From: Desulfatibacillum alkenivorans DSM 16219
GTDB lineage: Bacteria > Desulfobacterota > Desulfobacteria > Desulfobacterales > Desulfatibacillaceae
Length of the DNA: 64,000 bases
NCBI RefSeq assembly: GCF_900142135.1
Contig: NZ_FQZU01000008.1
Location: 117,001 to 181,000, forward strand
Reading direction: 5' to 3'
Position numbers and translations under genes: made by a program. This document shows positions 7,595-16,089 of the stretch, in pieces. The notes below the pieces were generated by a model. The model ran no database searches. It worked only from the letters and a program-made list of their open reading frames with translations, and was not told where the DNA came from. Each line of letters starts with the position of its first letter. Positions within the stretch are counted from its first letter, which is position 1.

Positions 7595-8651
7595 CGCCGC
7601 GCAAACCGGCTCTTCCGCCGAGGACGCCCGTCAAATCCGGGGGGAGCAAGCCTATAAACGCATGCAACTCCGCACCCTGCTTGGGTTGGGATTATTGGCG
7701 AGCATGGTGGCGGGGGCGGGGGCCGCGGGAGTTCTTATAGGAACCTCCGAGACTTCTCTGGGAGATTTGTTTCGCGCCATTGCCGGAGAGCAAAGTCCAA
7801 AAAGCGTCATTCTATTGGGTTTGCGGCTTCCCAGGGTTGTAATGGCCTTTTTGGTGGGCGCAGGCCTGGCAGTGGGTGGGTGCATTTGCCAGGCCATTCT
7901 TAAAAACCCTTTGGCCTCGCCCTTTACTTTGGGCGTTTCCTCCGGCGCGGGCTTCGGCGCCGTGGTGGGCATCGTATTTTTCAGGGCGGTTCATCATAAT
8001 GCCGTGGCTTTGTCGGCCTTTGTTTTTTCCTTAGTCTCCACGCTTTTGATTCTGGGCGTCAGCCGGTTGAAAAACGCAGGCACGGAAACCCTGATTCTGG
8101 GCGGCGTGGCCGTCATGTTTTTGTTTTCGTCTCTCACCTCCTTTGTTCAATACACGGGCACCATGGAGGAAGTGCAGGACGTGGTCTTCTGGTTTTTCGG
8201 CAGCCTGTCCAAGGCCGGGTGGTCTCATATTTGGGTTTCGGCCTTTATGGTGCTGGGCCCCATGCCGTTCGTCTACGCCCGGGCGTGGGATTACAACGCC
8301 CTCATGTCCGGCGACGAAACCGCCAGTACTTTGGGCGTCAGCGTGGAACGGCTCAGGATGGAGGGCATCCTTCTTTCCTCGCTTATGACCGCGGGCGCCA
8401 TTTGCTTTGTGGGCGTGATCGGGTTTGTGGGGCTGGTGGCGCCCCACATCTCGCGCATGCTGGTGGGCAGCGACCACCGTTACCTGCTGCCTGCATCCGC
8501 CCTGGTGGGGGCATCGCTGGTTACTCTGGCCGACGTTATTTCCAGGATAATCTGGCCGCCCCAAGTTATTCCCATAGGCATTATGACTTCCTTATTGGGA
8601 GTCCCATTTTTCTTTTACCTTCTTGTAAAGAAAAGCAGGAGGTTCTGGTGA
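7578..8651 (+). CDS. FecCD-family ABC transporter permease
   Basis: A 357-residue inner-membrane permease with about nine to ten hydrophobic segments and family motifs: LRLPRVVMAFLVGAGLAVGG near residue 80, ILKNPLASPFTLGVSSGAGFGA near 107, and GVIGFVGLVAPHISRMLVG near 275. It transports the ligand delivered by the preceding binding protein, powered by the following ATPase. AAGGGG ends 4 nt before the start, inside the binding-protein gene. The stop overlaps the ATPase start (GTGA). The first 30 residues are polar and not typical, so a downstream start is possible. Substrate class is metal chelate, heme or corrinoid. Confidence 0.93.
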   Translation: MFFQNSAAQTGSSAEDARQIRGEQAYKRMQLRTLLGLGLLASMVAGAGAAGVLIGTSETSLGDLFRAIAGEQSPKSVILLGLRLPRVVMAFLVGAGLAVGGCICQAILKNPLASPFTLGVSSGAGFGAVVGIVFFRAVHHNAVALSAFVFSLVSTLLILGVSRLKNAGTETLILGGVAVMFLFSSLTSFVQYTGTMEEVQDVVFWFFGSLSKAGWSHIWVSAFMVLGPMPFVYARAWDYNALMSGDETASTLGVSVERLRMEGILLSSLMTAGAICFVGVIGFVGLVAPHISRMLVGSDHRYLLPASALVGASLVTLADVISRIIWPPQVIPIGIMTSLLGVPFFFYLLVKKSRRFW

Positions 8652-9415
8652 CGCTAATAGTAAACAATCTGGGCTTTAGCTACGGCAAGGCCGCCATCCT
8701 GAACGGGGTGGATTTGTCCGTGGGCGGCAATGAGGTCGTCTCGGTGATCGGCCCCAACGGCGCGGGAAAAAGCACCCTGCTGAAATGTATCCTCCGTTTG
8801 CTGAATCCCGGCCGGGGAGAGGTGATGGTAAACGGCAGGAAAGTGGACGACCTCTCCCGCAAGGAGCGCGCTTTAAGCCTGGCCTACGTGCCCCAGGCCC
8901 TGCCCAGCCGCTTTCCCATGACCGTGTTCGACACGGTTTTGCTAGGACGGCGCCCCCACCTTGCCTGGCGGCCATCCAGCAAGGATGTGGAAAAGGTCTG
9001 GGCCGCCCTGGCCAGAATGGATCTGGACGCCCTTGCCATGCGGGATTTCGATACCCTTTCAGGCGGTCAAAAGCAGAAGGTCATGCTGGCCCGGGCTTTC
9101 GCTCAGGAGGCGGAATACCTGCTTTTGGACGAGCCCACCAGCAACCTGGATTTGCGGCATCAGATGGAGGTCATGAACATGGTGCGGGAGTACGCGGAAA
9201 CCACAGGCCGCGGCGCCCTGGTCACCATCCACAACTTGAACACGGCGGCCAGGTTTTCGGATCGCATCGTCATGCTCCAGGGGGGCAAGGTCCACGATTG
9301 CGGCCCCCCCGCCGACGTCCTGAGCTCGGAAAATATTCAATCAGTCTACGGCGTAGTGGTGGAAAGCGCCTGCGTTAACGGCAGCCAGGTGGTCATACCG
9401 TTGAGGGTTGCATAG
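8648..9415 (+). CDS. ABC transporter ATP-binding protein (FecE/BtuD-like)
   Basis: A 255-residue ATPase that drives the permease at 7578. Walker A GPNGAGKST is near residue 37, the signature LSGGQKQKV near 138, Walker B YLLLDEPTSNLD near 158, and the switch His near residue 196 (LVTIHNLN). I start it at GTG 8648, which overlaps the permease stop as GTGA and gives MTLIVNNLGFSYGKAAIL, the usual ABC N-terminus. Reading from further upstream would only translate the permease out of frame. Followed after 18 nt by the chelatase gene. Confidence 0.93.
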   Translation: MTLIVNNLGFSYGKAAILNGVDLSVGGNEVVSVIGPNGAGKSTLLKCILRLLNPGRGEVMVNGRKVDDLSRKERALSLAYVPQALPSRFPMTVFDTVLLGRRPHLAWRPSSKDVEKVWAALARMDLDALAMRDFDTLSGGQKQKVMLARAFAQEAEYLLLDEPTSNLDLRHQMEVMNMVREYAETTGRGALVTIHNLNTAARFSDRIVMLQGGKVHDCGPPADVLSSENIQSVYGVVVESACVNGSQVVIPLRVA

Positions 9416-9433
9416 GATTACAGGAGAAGAAAA

Positions 9434-12400
9434 ATGACACGCATAGCATCGATCATGTGGAACACTCACGTCCCCATGCTGGCCCGGGCGGCAAAGCAGC
9501 AGGAAGACATTGACCTTGTCATGTACTCCTCCAAAACCCTGGAAAACGAGGCGGAACGCTTTGACGAGGTTTTCAAGGCCCTGGAGCAGGCGGACATCAT
9601 TTTGCTGTACCGCTCCGCCACGGGTTTCTGGGACGCTTTGGAAGAGCGAATCGAGGAAATCGGGAAAAAGGTCCCTATCGTCTGCACCGGGTACGATCCC
9701 TCATTATGGAGCCTTTCCACCTTCAGCCCGGAAACCGTGCAGCAGGCGTACAACTATATCAGCTTCGGCGGCGACAATAACTTTTTCAACCTGCTCCGTT
9801 TTGTAAAAGGCCTGGCGGAAGGCGATGCGGAATCCGCGCCCAAGCCGGTTTTCATGCCATGGGAAGGCCTGTACCACCCCGAGTCTCAGGTCACCCATTT
9901 TGAAAACCTGGAGTCGTACCAAACCTGGTACAATGAATACCTCAAAACCAAAGGCCTGGAAAACGCCCCGCAAGTCGGCATTCTAATCCCCCGTCACACC
10001 TGGATCACCGGCAATATGGAGTTGGAGGACTGCCTGATCCGGGAGCTTGAAAACCAGGGCCTGGCCTGCACCCCGGTGTTTTCCTACAGTTCCCCGGACA
10101 AGGACAACGGCGCCAAAGGCAGCATTGCCATGCTGGAGGAAGTCTTTTTTAATTCGGAAAACAGCCCCCGGATCCATGCTTTTATTAAACTCCAGATGTT
10201 CCTCTTGGGCATCAAAGGCGCGGACCAGTTTTCCGACGAAAGGGCCAATCGCGACGGCGTGGCTTTTTTCAAGCGCCTGGGCGTGCCGGTTTTTCAGCCC
10301 ATTGTCAGCCTGGAAATGACTCCCGAAGAATGGGAGGCCAGCCCCCAGGGATTATCCAACGTGGCTTTTACCGTGGCCCTGCCCGAGTTTGAAGGGGTGA
10401 TCGAGCCCATGATGGTAGGCTGTGCAGAACGCGAACAGGATGACGCGACGGGCGCCGTCATGGAAAAACGGACCCCCATCCCCGAGAGGGTCCGCCGCTT
10501 GAGCAAGCGCGTCGCCCGCTGGGTGTCCATGGGCCTGAAACCGGTTTCGGAAAGAAAGGTTGCCTTTATCCTGCATAACAACCCCTGCGCCTCGGTGGAG
10601 GCCACCGTGGGCGGGGCGGCCAAGCTGGACTCTTTGGAGTCGGTGGCCAGGGTTTTGCAGGCCATGAAGGCCAAGGGCTACTCGGTCGATCCTCCGGAGA
10701 CGGGCGAGGAGTTGATCACAACCATTATGGACCGCAAGGCGGTTTCGGAATTCCGCTGGACCACCACGGACGAAATCGTGCGAAAAGGCGGAGACCTTTG
10801 CCAGCTTGACCTTCCCACCTATCTGAAATGGTGGGAAACCTTTCCCCCGGCCATGCAGGAGCGAATTGCAGAAGCCTGGGGCGCCCCTCCGGGAGAGGAA
10901 AAGAACGGCGTGCCCGCCGCCATGCTCTATGACGGCAAAATTCTCATCACCGGCGTCTCTTACGGAAACGCCGTGGTGTGCGTGCAGCCCAAACGCGGTT
11001 GCGCAGGCACAAAATGCGACGGCGTGGTCTGCAAAATCCTCCACGATCCCGACGTGCCGCCGCCCCATCAGTACATCGCCACATACCGGTGGCTGGAAAA
11101 CGAGTTCGGCGCCGACGCCTTTGTGCACGTGGGCACCCACGGCAACGTGGAGTTTCTGCCCGGCAAGTCCGTGGGCTTGTCCGAATCCTGCCTGCCGGAC
11201 ATCTGCATTCACGAAACGCCGCACCTGTATATTTATAACTCGGACAACCCTTCCGAAGGAACCATCGCCAAGCGCCGCAGCTACGCGACCCTGGTCAACC
11301 ACATGCAGACGGTCATGGGGCAGGGCGGGCTGTACGGCGATCTGGAGGAGTTGGACGGGTATCTGGACGAGTACGAGAAGGCGAAAACCACGGAGAAAAA
11401 CCGCGCCCACACCTTGTCGCATTTGATTGTGGATACGGTCAGGAAAACCAACCTGGATAAGCAGATCAAACTGACCGACGACATGCCCATGGACGAAATC
11501 GTCCGGCGCACTCACGACGCTTTGTCCAAAATCCGCAACACCTACATCCCGGACGGCATGCATGTGTTCGGCAAGGTCCCCGAAGAAGAAGCCCGCATCG
11601 AGTTCCTGTGGGCCATCTTGCGTTACGACGCGGGAGACCCAAACAGCCTGCGGAAAATCCTGTGCCGCTCCATGGGCCACGAATTGCTGAGCCTCATGAA
11701 CGACGAGGGCGCGGTGGATCCCCGCACCGGCAAGAGCCACGGCATGTTAATGGAGGAGATCGAAGCCCTGGGCGTCAAGGTTGTGGAGCAGGCGTTGCAA
11801 TCCGTGAACGGAGAGGAATTTCTGGATCGAACCCTGGATTTGCTGGGCGACCTGGTCGTGGACAGGCAGGCTTTGACGGGCATAGCTTCCTTGCTGGATC
11901 GCATCCTGGACCTGAACGTGCGCGTTGGGGAGTCCAAGGAAATTGACGCACTGCTTTCCGGCTTTGAAGCCAAATACATACCGGCAGGCCCTTCGGGCCT
12001 GATCATGCGAGGCAGGGACGATATTCTGCCCACAGGCCGCAATTTTTACTCCTTGGATCCCAATAAAATTCCCACCAAGGCGGCCTTCAGGGTGGGCGAA
12101 AAACTCTCCGAAGCCGTGCTGGAAAAATACCTGACCGAAGAAGGCGCCTATCCCGAAAATGTTGGCATCTTCTGGATGGCCGGCGACATCATGTGGTCGG
12201 ACGGCGAGGGCATGGGCCAGATTTTGGCTTTGATCGGCGCCCGGCCCAAGTGGCTGGCCGGCGGCAGGGTGCAGGGCTTTGAGATTATTCCCTTGGAAGA
12301 GCTGGGACGCCCGCGCGTGGACGTGACCATTCGGGTTTCCGGCATCGCCAGGGACAATTTCCCCAACTGCATCGAATACGTGGACGAAGTGATTCAGGCC

Positions 12401-13339
12401 GTGGCCGCTCTGGACGAGCCGGTGGAGCAGAATTACGTACGCAAGCATACCTTGGAGCAGCTTGCCGAAGAAGGCGGGGACGAAACCGACTCCCTGGCTT
12501 TGCGCCGTGCAACCTATCGGGTGTTTTCGGCCCAACCCGGCACCTATCGCGCCGGCGTCAACCTAGCTGTTTACGCCTCGGCCTGGAAAACCGAGGCCGA
12601 CCTTTCTGACATCTTTATGTTCTGGAACGGCTACGCTTACGGCAAAGGCGTATTCGGCGAGCCCTCCCACAAGCAATTGGCGGGCAGCCTGAAAACCGTA
12701 AGCCTGACATTCAATAAAGTAGTCGCCGACGAAAACGATTTGTTCAACTGCTGCTGCTACTTTGGTACACACGGCGGCATGACCGCCGCGGCCCGCACTT
12801 TGTCCCAAAAGCCGGTAAAGACCTACTACGGCGACACCCGGGAGCCCGAGCGGGTCCAGGTGCGCGACCTCGCCGACGAAGTGCGGCGCGTGGTCAGGAC
12901 CAAGCTCTTGAACCCCAAGTGGATCGACGGCATGAAGCGCCACGGATACAAAGGCGCCGGCGATATTTCCAAGCGGGTGGGCAGGGTCTACGGGTGGGAG
13001 TCAACCACCCAGGAAGTGGACGACTGGATTTTTGACGATATTACCCGCACCTTTGTGCTTGACGAGGAAAACAGGGAGTTTTTCCGCAAGCACAATCCGT
13101 GGGCCTTGGAGGAAATCTCCCGGCGGCTGCTGGAAGCGGAAAGCCGGGGGCTGTGGGAAGCCGATCCTGAGGTGCTGGAAGAACTCAAAGAGCATTATCT
13201 GGAGTTGGAAGGCTGGATCGAAGAGTATATGGGCGATGTTGAGGGTGATTTCCAGGGAGGAGCTGTTGACATGTTCACGCCGGAAGACGTGGCCGCTTGG
13301 AAAGCAGAGATGGACAAGCTGAAGGATTCCTGGAAATGA
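9434..13339 (+). CDS. cobN: CobN/BchH-type cobalt-magnesium chelatase large subunit
   Basis: A 1301-residue protein of the CobN/BchH/HmuS superfamily, in which the large subunit binds a tetrapyrrole and inserts a metal, or in HmuS-type members acts on imported heme. The conserved core contains FVHVGTHGNVEFLPGKSVGL around residues 563-582 and CCCYFGTHGGMTAA near 1110. Length fits CobN. There is no signal peptide, so it is cytoplasmic. SD CAGGAGA precedes the ATG. The stop overlaps the receptor gene start as ATGA, so it is translated in series with import genes. No CobS/CobT or BchI/BchD AAA partners occur in the window. The family is certain; whether it chelates cobalt or dechelates imported heme/corrinoid is open. 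Confidence 0.9.
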   Translation: MTRIASIMWNTHVPMLARAAKQQEDIDLVMYSSKTLENEAERFDEVFKALEQADIILLYRSATGFWDALEERIEEIGKKVPIVCTGYDPSLWSLSTFSPETVQQAYNYISFGGDNNFFNLLRFVKGLAEGDAESAPKPVFMPWEGLYHPESQVTHFENLESYQTWYNEYLKTKGLENAPQVGILIPRHTWITGNMELEDCLIRELENQGLACTPVFSYSSPDKDNGAKGSIAMLEEVFFNSENSPRIHAFIKLQMFLLGIKGADQFSDERANRDGVAFFKRLGVPVFQPIVSLEMTPEEWEASPQGLSNVAFTVALPEFEGVIEPMMVGCAEREQDDATGAVMEKRTPIPERVRRLSKRVARWVSMGLKPVSERKVAFILHNNPCASVEATVGGAAKLDSLESVARVLQAMKAKGYSVDPPETGEELITTIMDRKAVSEFRWTTTDEIVRKGGDLCQLDLPTYLKWWETFPPAMQERIAEAWGAPPGEEKNGVPAAMLYDGKILITGVSYGNAVVCVQPKRGCAGTKCDGVVCKILHDPDVPPPHQYIATYRWLENEFGADAFVHVGTHGNVEFLPGKSVGLSESCLPDICIHETPHLYIYNSDNPSEGTIAKRRSYATLVNHMQTVMGQGGLYGDLEELDGYLDEYEKAKTTEKNRAHTLSHLIVDTVRKTNLDKQIKLTDDMPMDEIVRRTHDALSKIRNTYIPDGMHVFGKVPEEEARIEFLWAILRYDAGDPNSLRKILCRSMGHELLSLMNDEGAVDPRTGKSHGMLMEEIEALGVKVVEQALQSVNGEEFLDRTLDLLGDLVVDRQALTGIASLLDRILDLNVRVGESKEIDALLSGFEAKYIPAGPSGLIMRGRDDILPTGRNFYSLDPNKIPTKAAFRVGEKLSEAVLEKYLTEEGAYPENVGIFWMAGDIMWSDGEGMGQILALIGARPKWLAGGRVQGFEIIPLEELGRPRVDVTIRVSGIARDNFPNCIEYVDEVIQAVAALDEPVEQNYVRKHTLEQLAEEGGDETDSLALRRATYRVFSAQPGTYRAGVNLAVYASAWKTEADLSDIFMFWNGYAYGKGVFGEPSHKQLAGSLKTVSLTFNKVVADENDLFNCCCYFGTHGGMTAAARTLSQKPVKTYYGDTREPERVQVRDLADEVRRVVRTKLLNPKWIDGMKRHGYKGAGDISKRVGRVYGWESTTQEVDDWIFDDITRTFVLDEENREFFRKHNPWALEEISRRLLEAESRGLWEADPEVLEELKEHYLELEGWIEEYMGDVEGDFQGGAVDMFTPEDVAAWKAEMDKLKDSWK

Positions 13340-15165
13340 CAAAAGCAGTATGTTGTTTGACGATGCTCCTGGCCCTGGCGGCGTGGCCCCAGGGCTGGGC
13401 TTGGGCGGAAACGGTTCAAACGGAGGAAGGCAGGGAGGAAGTTGAAGAACAAACGGAAAAAGTCGACTCATATCTCGTAACAGAGGAGCATGTAACCCAA
13501 TATAATATTCGGGACATTTGCGAACTGCTTAATTTGCTGCCCGGTGTTTCCGCCTCCACAACAGGCGTTACGGTGCAGGGCAGTTCCTCCAAGACCGTGG
13601 CTGTAATCATGGACGGCAGGCCCCTTTTCAATCCGGCTTCGGGAAAGGTTTACCTGAGCGGCATACCCATCCAAAGCGTTAAGGAGGTGCGCTTGCTGCA
13701 AGGGCCCGAAGCAGCGCGCTATGTTGGCAATACGGGCGGCGGCGTGATCGTCATCACCTCCAAAAAGGGCGAAAAGGCGTATGTCAACAAGATCGATGTG
13801 GGCTACGGCCTGGCCGAGCCCCAATCCACCTTTGACGCAGCAGGGGAGCAGCCAGACTATTACGAAAGAAAAAAAGCGGAATTCAACATTGGCGCTCAGA
13901 AAGGCGAAGTAGGCTTTTTCGTCAACGCTCTGGCCGACCTGAACGGAGGAGACCGCATTAATGACGAAGAAGACAAGATGGCCTTGAAAGCCAACATGGA
14001 TTTTCCTCTCCCGGCGGAGTTCCAGGCCACCATTTCGGGCATGATATCGAACGAGGAAAAGGAGAATCCAGGCAAGGAATACCGGATGACTCCCCATTCC
14101 GAATCCACTACCGACGAATGGGGCGGCTCCTTTTTGCTCAGCAAAGGCAACTTTGGCAATCGCGTTTACGTCAACAGCTTTTCCGATCAGACGGTAAATC
14201 CGGACTCCGGCCTGGACAGCCGGTTGGACAGCCGGGTGTTTGGCGAGGAAGCCCGATGGAACGGCGATCCCTGGGGAATCAAACGGGTGGCCGTCGCCGG
14301 CAATGTGGAATACCGCGAGATTGATTCCAACACCTACGGAGAAAAAGAGGAAACCGTGGGCGGCGTTTCCCTGTCCAAGGAATTCCAGCCCGGAAAAAAT
14401 TTTTCCATACTGGCTGGTTTAAAAGGCAATTTTTACAGCGATTACGACGCGGAAGCCAATCCCCAGCTTAACATAACCTGGAAGCCCTCTCCGGTGCGTC
14501 TTTCCCTGCTTCTCGAACGATCCAACACCATGCCGACCTTTGACCAGCGCTACTATCAAAACAGCACCCGCCTGGCCAACCCGGACTTATCTTTGGAAAC
14601 CGTATACAGCGCCAAGTTTCAGTTTCAGCACGACTGGAATAAATACTTCAGTTGGGGGCTAACGCCCTTTTACATCAAGATCGATGACAAGATCGAATAC
14701 TACCGTTATGCAGGTTTGCCTGCAGGCGATCCCAATTACGGGAAGGCCGAATACAGGAACCTGTCCAGCACGGAATCGACCGGGGTGAACGTCAATGCGA
14801 CCTTAAGGCCCCTGAAATCGTTAAAGCTAAATGCGGAATATCAATATCTGGAGGCGAAAAACAAAGATACGGACAATTACCTGTTCCAAAAGCCGCGGCA
14901 CAAGGCCAAAATTCGGCTGCGCCATGAAATCGCCGGGCTGGTCAGCCAATTGGAGGCCAACTACAACGGCTCCCGCTATGACGACTCGGAAAATCTGTGG
15001 GGCTTGCCCCATCGTTGGTATCTGGACGCCAAGATAGACTATCGCTGGAAAAAGTGTAACTGGTATCTTGAAGTGGACAATCTTTTTGACCGTCAGTACT
15101 ATGTCTACAGGGGATGGCCCGGAGCGCGGCGTTCCGTCATGGCCGGCATGTCCGTGGAGTTTTGA
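13336..15165 (+). CDS. TonB-dependent outer-membrane receptor 1
   Basis: A 609-residue receptor with a signal peptide ending near WAWAET (about residue 26), an N-terminal plug domain (about 45-150; DICELLNLLPGVSAS, VIMDGRPLFN, VKEVRLLQGPEAARYVGNTGGGVIVITSK) and a C-terminal beta-barrel ending in aromatic Phe (MAGMSVEF). It imports a large scarce ligand across the outer membrane with TonB energy. The ATG at 13336 overlaps the chelatase stop as ATGA, which ties the receptor to that enzyme. The plug is short, as in cobalamin/heme receptors. Ligand not determined from sequence. Confidence 0.92.
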   Translation: MTKAVCCLTMLLALAAWPQGWAWAETVQTEEGREEVEEQTEKVDSYLVTEEHVTQYNIRDICELLNLLPGVSASTTGVTVQGSSSKTVAVIMDGRPLFNPASGKVYLSGIPIQSVKEVRLLQGPEAARYVGNTGGGVIVITSKKGEKAYVNKIDVGYGLAEPQSTFDAAGEQPDYYERKKAEFNIGAQKGEVGFFVNALADLNGGDRINDEEDKMALKANMDFPLPAEFQATISGMISNEEKENPGKEYRMTPHSESTTDEWGGSFLLSKGNFGNRVYVNSFSDQTVNPDSGLDSRLDSRVFGEEARWNGDPWGIKRVAVAGNVEYREIDSNTYGEKEETVGGVSLSKEFQPGKNFSILAGLKGNFYSDYDAEANPQLNITWKPSPVRLSLLLERSNTMPTFDQRYYQNSTRLANPDLSLETVYSAKFQFQHDWNKYFSWGLTPFYIKIDDKIEYYRYAGLPAGDPNYGKAEYRNLSSTESTGVNVNATLRPLKSLKLNAEYQYLEAKNKDTDNYLFQKPRHKAKIRLRHEIAGLVSQLEANYNGSRYDDSENLWGLPHRWYLDAKIDYRWKKCNWYLEVDNLFDRQYYVYRGWPGARRSVMAGMSVEF

Positions 15166-15222
15166 GGCCGTCTTTTACCCAATAGATAAAAGCCTGAACG
15201 ATTCGGGGAGAGGATCGGCGAT

Positions 15223-15855
15223 ATGAGTCAGCAAGCTGAAATTTTTGCAAAATACTACAAAGAGTACCAGGAGCGGGTTGCAGCAATGGATTTGTCTTCC
15301 GTTGCGGACAAACTGGGACTGGAAAAAGCAGAAGGCGGGTATCTGCTTCCGTTGTATGGCCGCAACTATATTGCATCGGGAAAGGGGCTTGTGGAAGAAT
15401 CGGGGAAGAAGCCGGATTACATGGCCTGCATCATTTTGGCCAGGTACCTGACCTTATGTCCTGACGAAGCGCCGTTTATGGACGAATGGGCGGCGTTCAA
15501 GGATTTTAAGAAAACCTCGCATTTTACCAATGTGAACTATTTTAACAGCGATACGGAGCGGGCGCTCGCCGCAAATTTCGGCGGAAAAATGGATGACCTC
15601 AAAAGGGCGTGCAACGCCCTAAGCGGCCAGCCGGACGATTCCGGCCTGTCCTACGATCTGGTCAAAAGATTTCAGGCCTTGCCGAAAATATCCGTTCTCT
15701 TGCTGTTCAACGACGTTGAGGGGCGCTTTCCCGCCTTTGGGACCGTGCTTTTCCAAAAGCATACGGAATACTACCTGGATCCCGAAAGCATCGCCGTAAC
15801 AAGCGCCTACTTGGTCAGAAGCCTGAAGGCTCTGGCCTTTGAACCCGCCCCGTAG
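15223..15855 (+). CDS. DUF3786 domain protein
   Basis: A 210-residue soluble protein without a signal peptide. It matches the DUF3786 type known mostly from anaerobes: an alternating helix-rich N-terminal half, then ACIILARYLTLCPD near residue 68 and VLLLFNDVEGRFPAFGTVLFQK near residue 160. Function is unknown. It starts 57 nt after receptor 1 with a GGGAGAGGATC ribosome-binding region and is followed by a 234-nt spacer before receptor 2. Its place between receptors and behind the chelatase suggests a cytoplasmic role in handling the imported cofactor; that is inference only. Confidence 0.75.
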   Translation: MSQQAEIFAKYYKEYQERVAAMDLSSVADKLGLEKAEGGYLLPLYGRNYIASGKGLVEESGKKPDYMACIILARYLTLCPDEAPFMDEWAAFKDFKKTSHFTNVNYFNSDTERALAANFGGKMDDLKRACNALSGQPDDSGLSYDLVKRFQALPKISVLLLFNDVEGRFPAFGTVLFQKHTEYYLDPESIAVTSAYLVRSLKALAFEPAP

Positions 15856-16089
15856 GGCGGCGGCAGCCTTAATCGGCTGACTGCTTAACAAAGTCACGAA
15901 GACTTCCCAAAAAATCCTGACCGGCGTTTTTCCGTTCGGTTAGGAGCAATTCATAAAAAACGGGAGGCCGCGAAGGCCTTGGCGGACGCAATCCGTGCGT
16001 CTTCGCTGGACGGCTTTTTGCCGCCTTTTTTCAGGGGATGGTTAAAAGGCGAAAAGTGTATGAACTTATTGCGAAAAAGGAGAAGTAAA

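Noticed and set aside
10352-11740. Long reverse-strand frame of 462 codons opposite the chelatase gene
   Set aside because: It is the codon-phase mirror of a clear CobN-family gene; its translation is rich in His/Gly/Val without any domain.
15925-16031. Attenuator upstream of receptor 2
   Set aside because: Several short stems and T-runs occur, but no single stem is followed directly by a T-run strongly enough to call a terminator.
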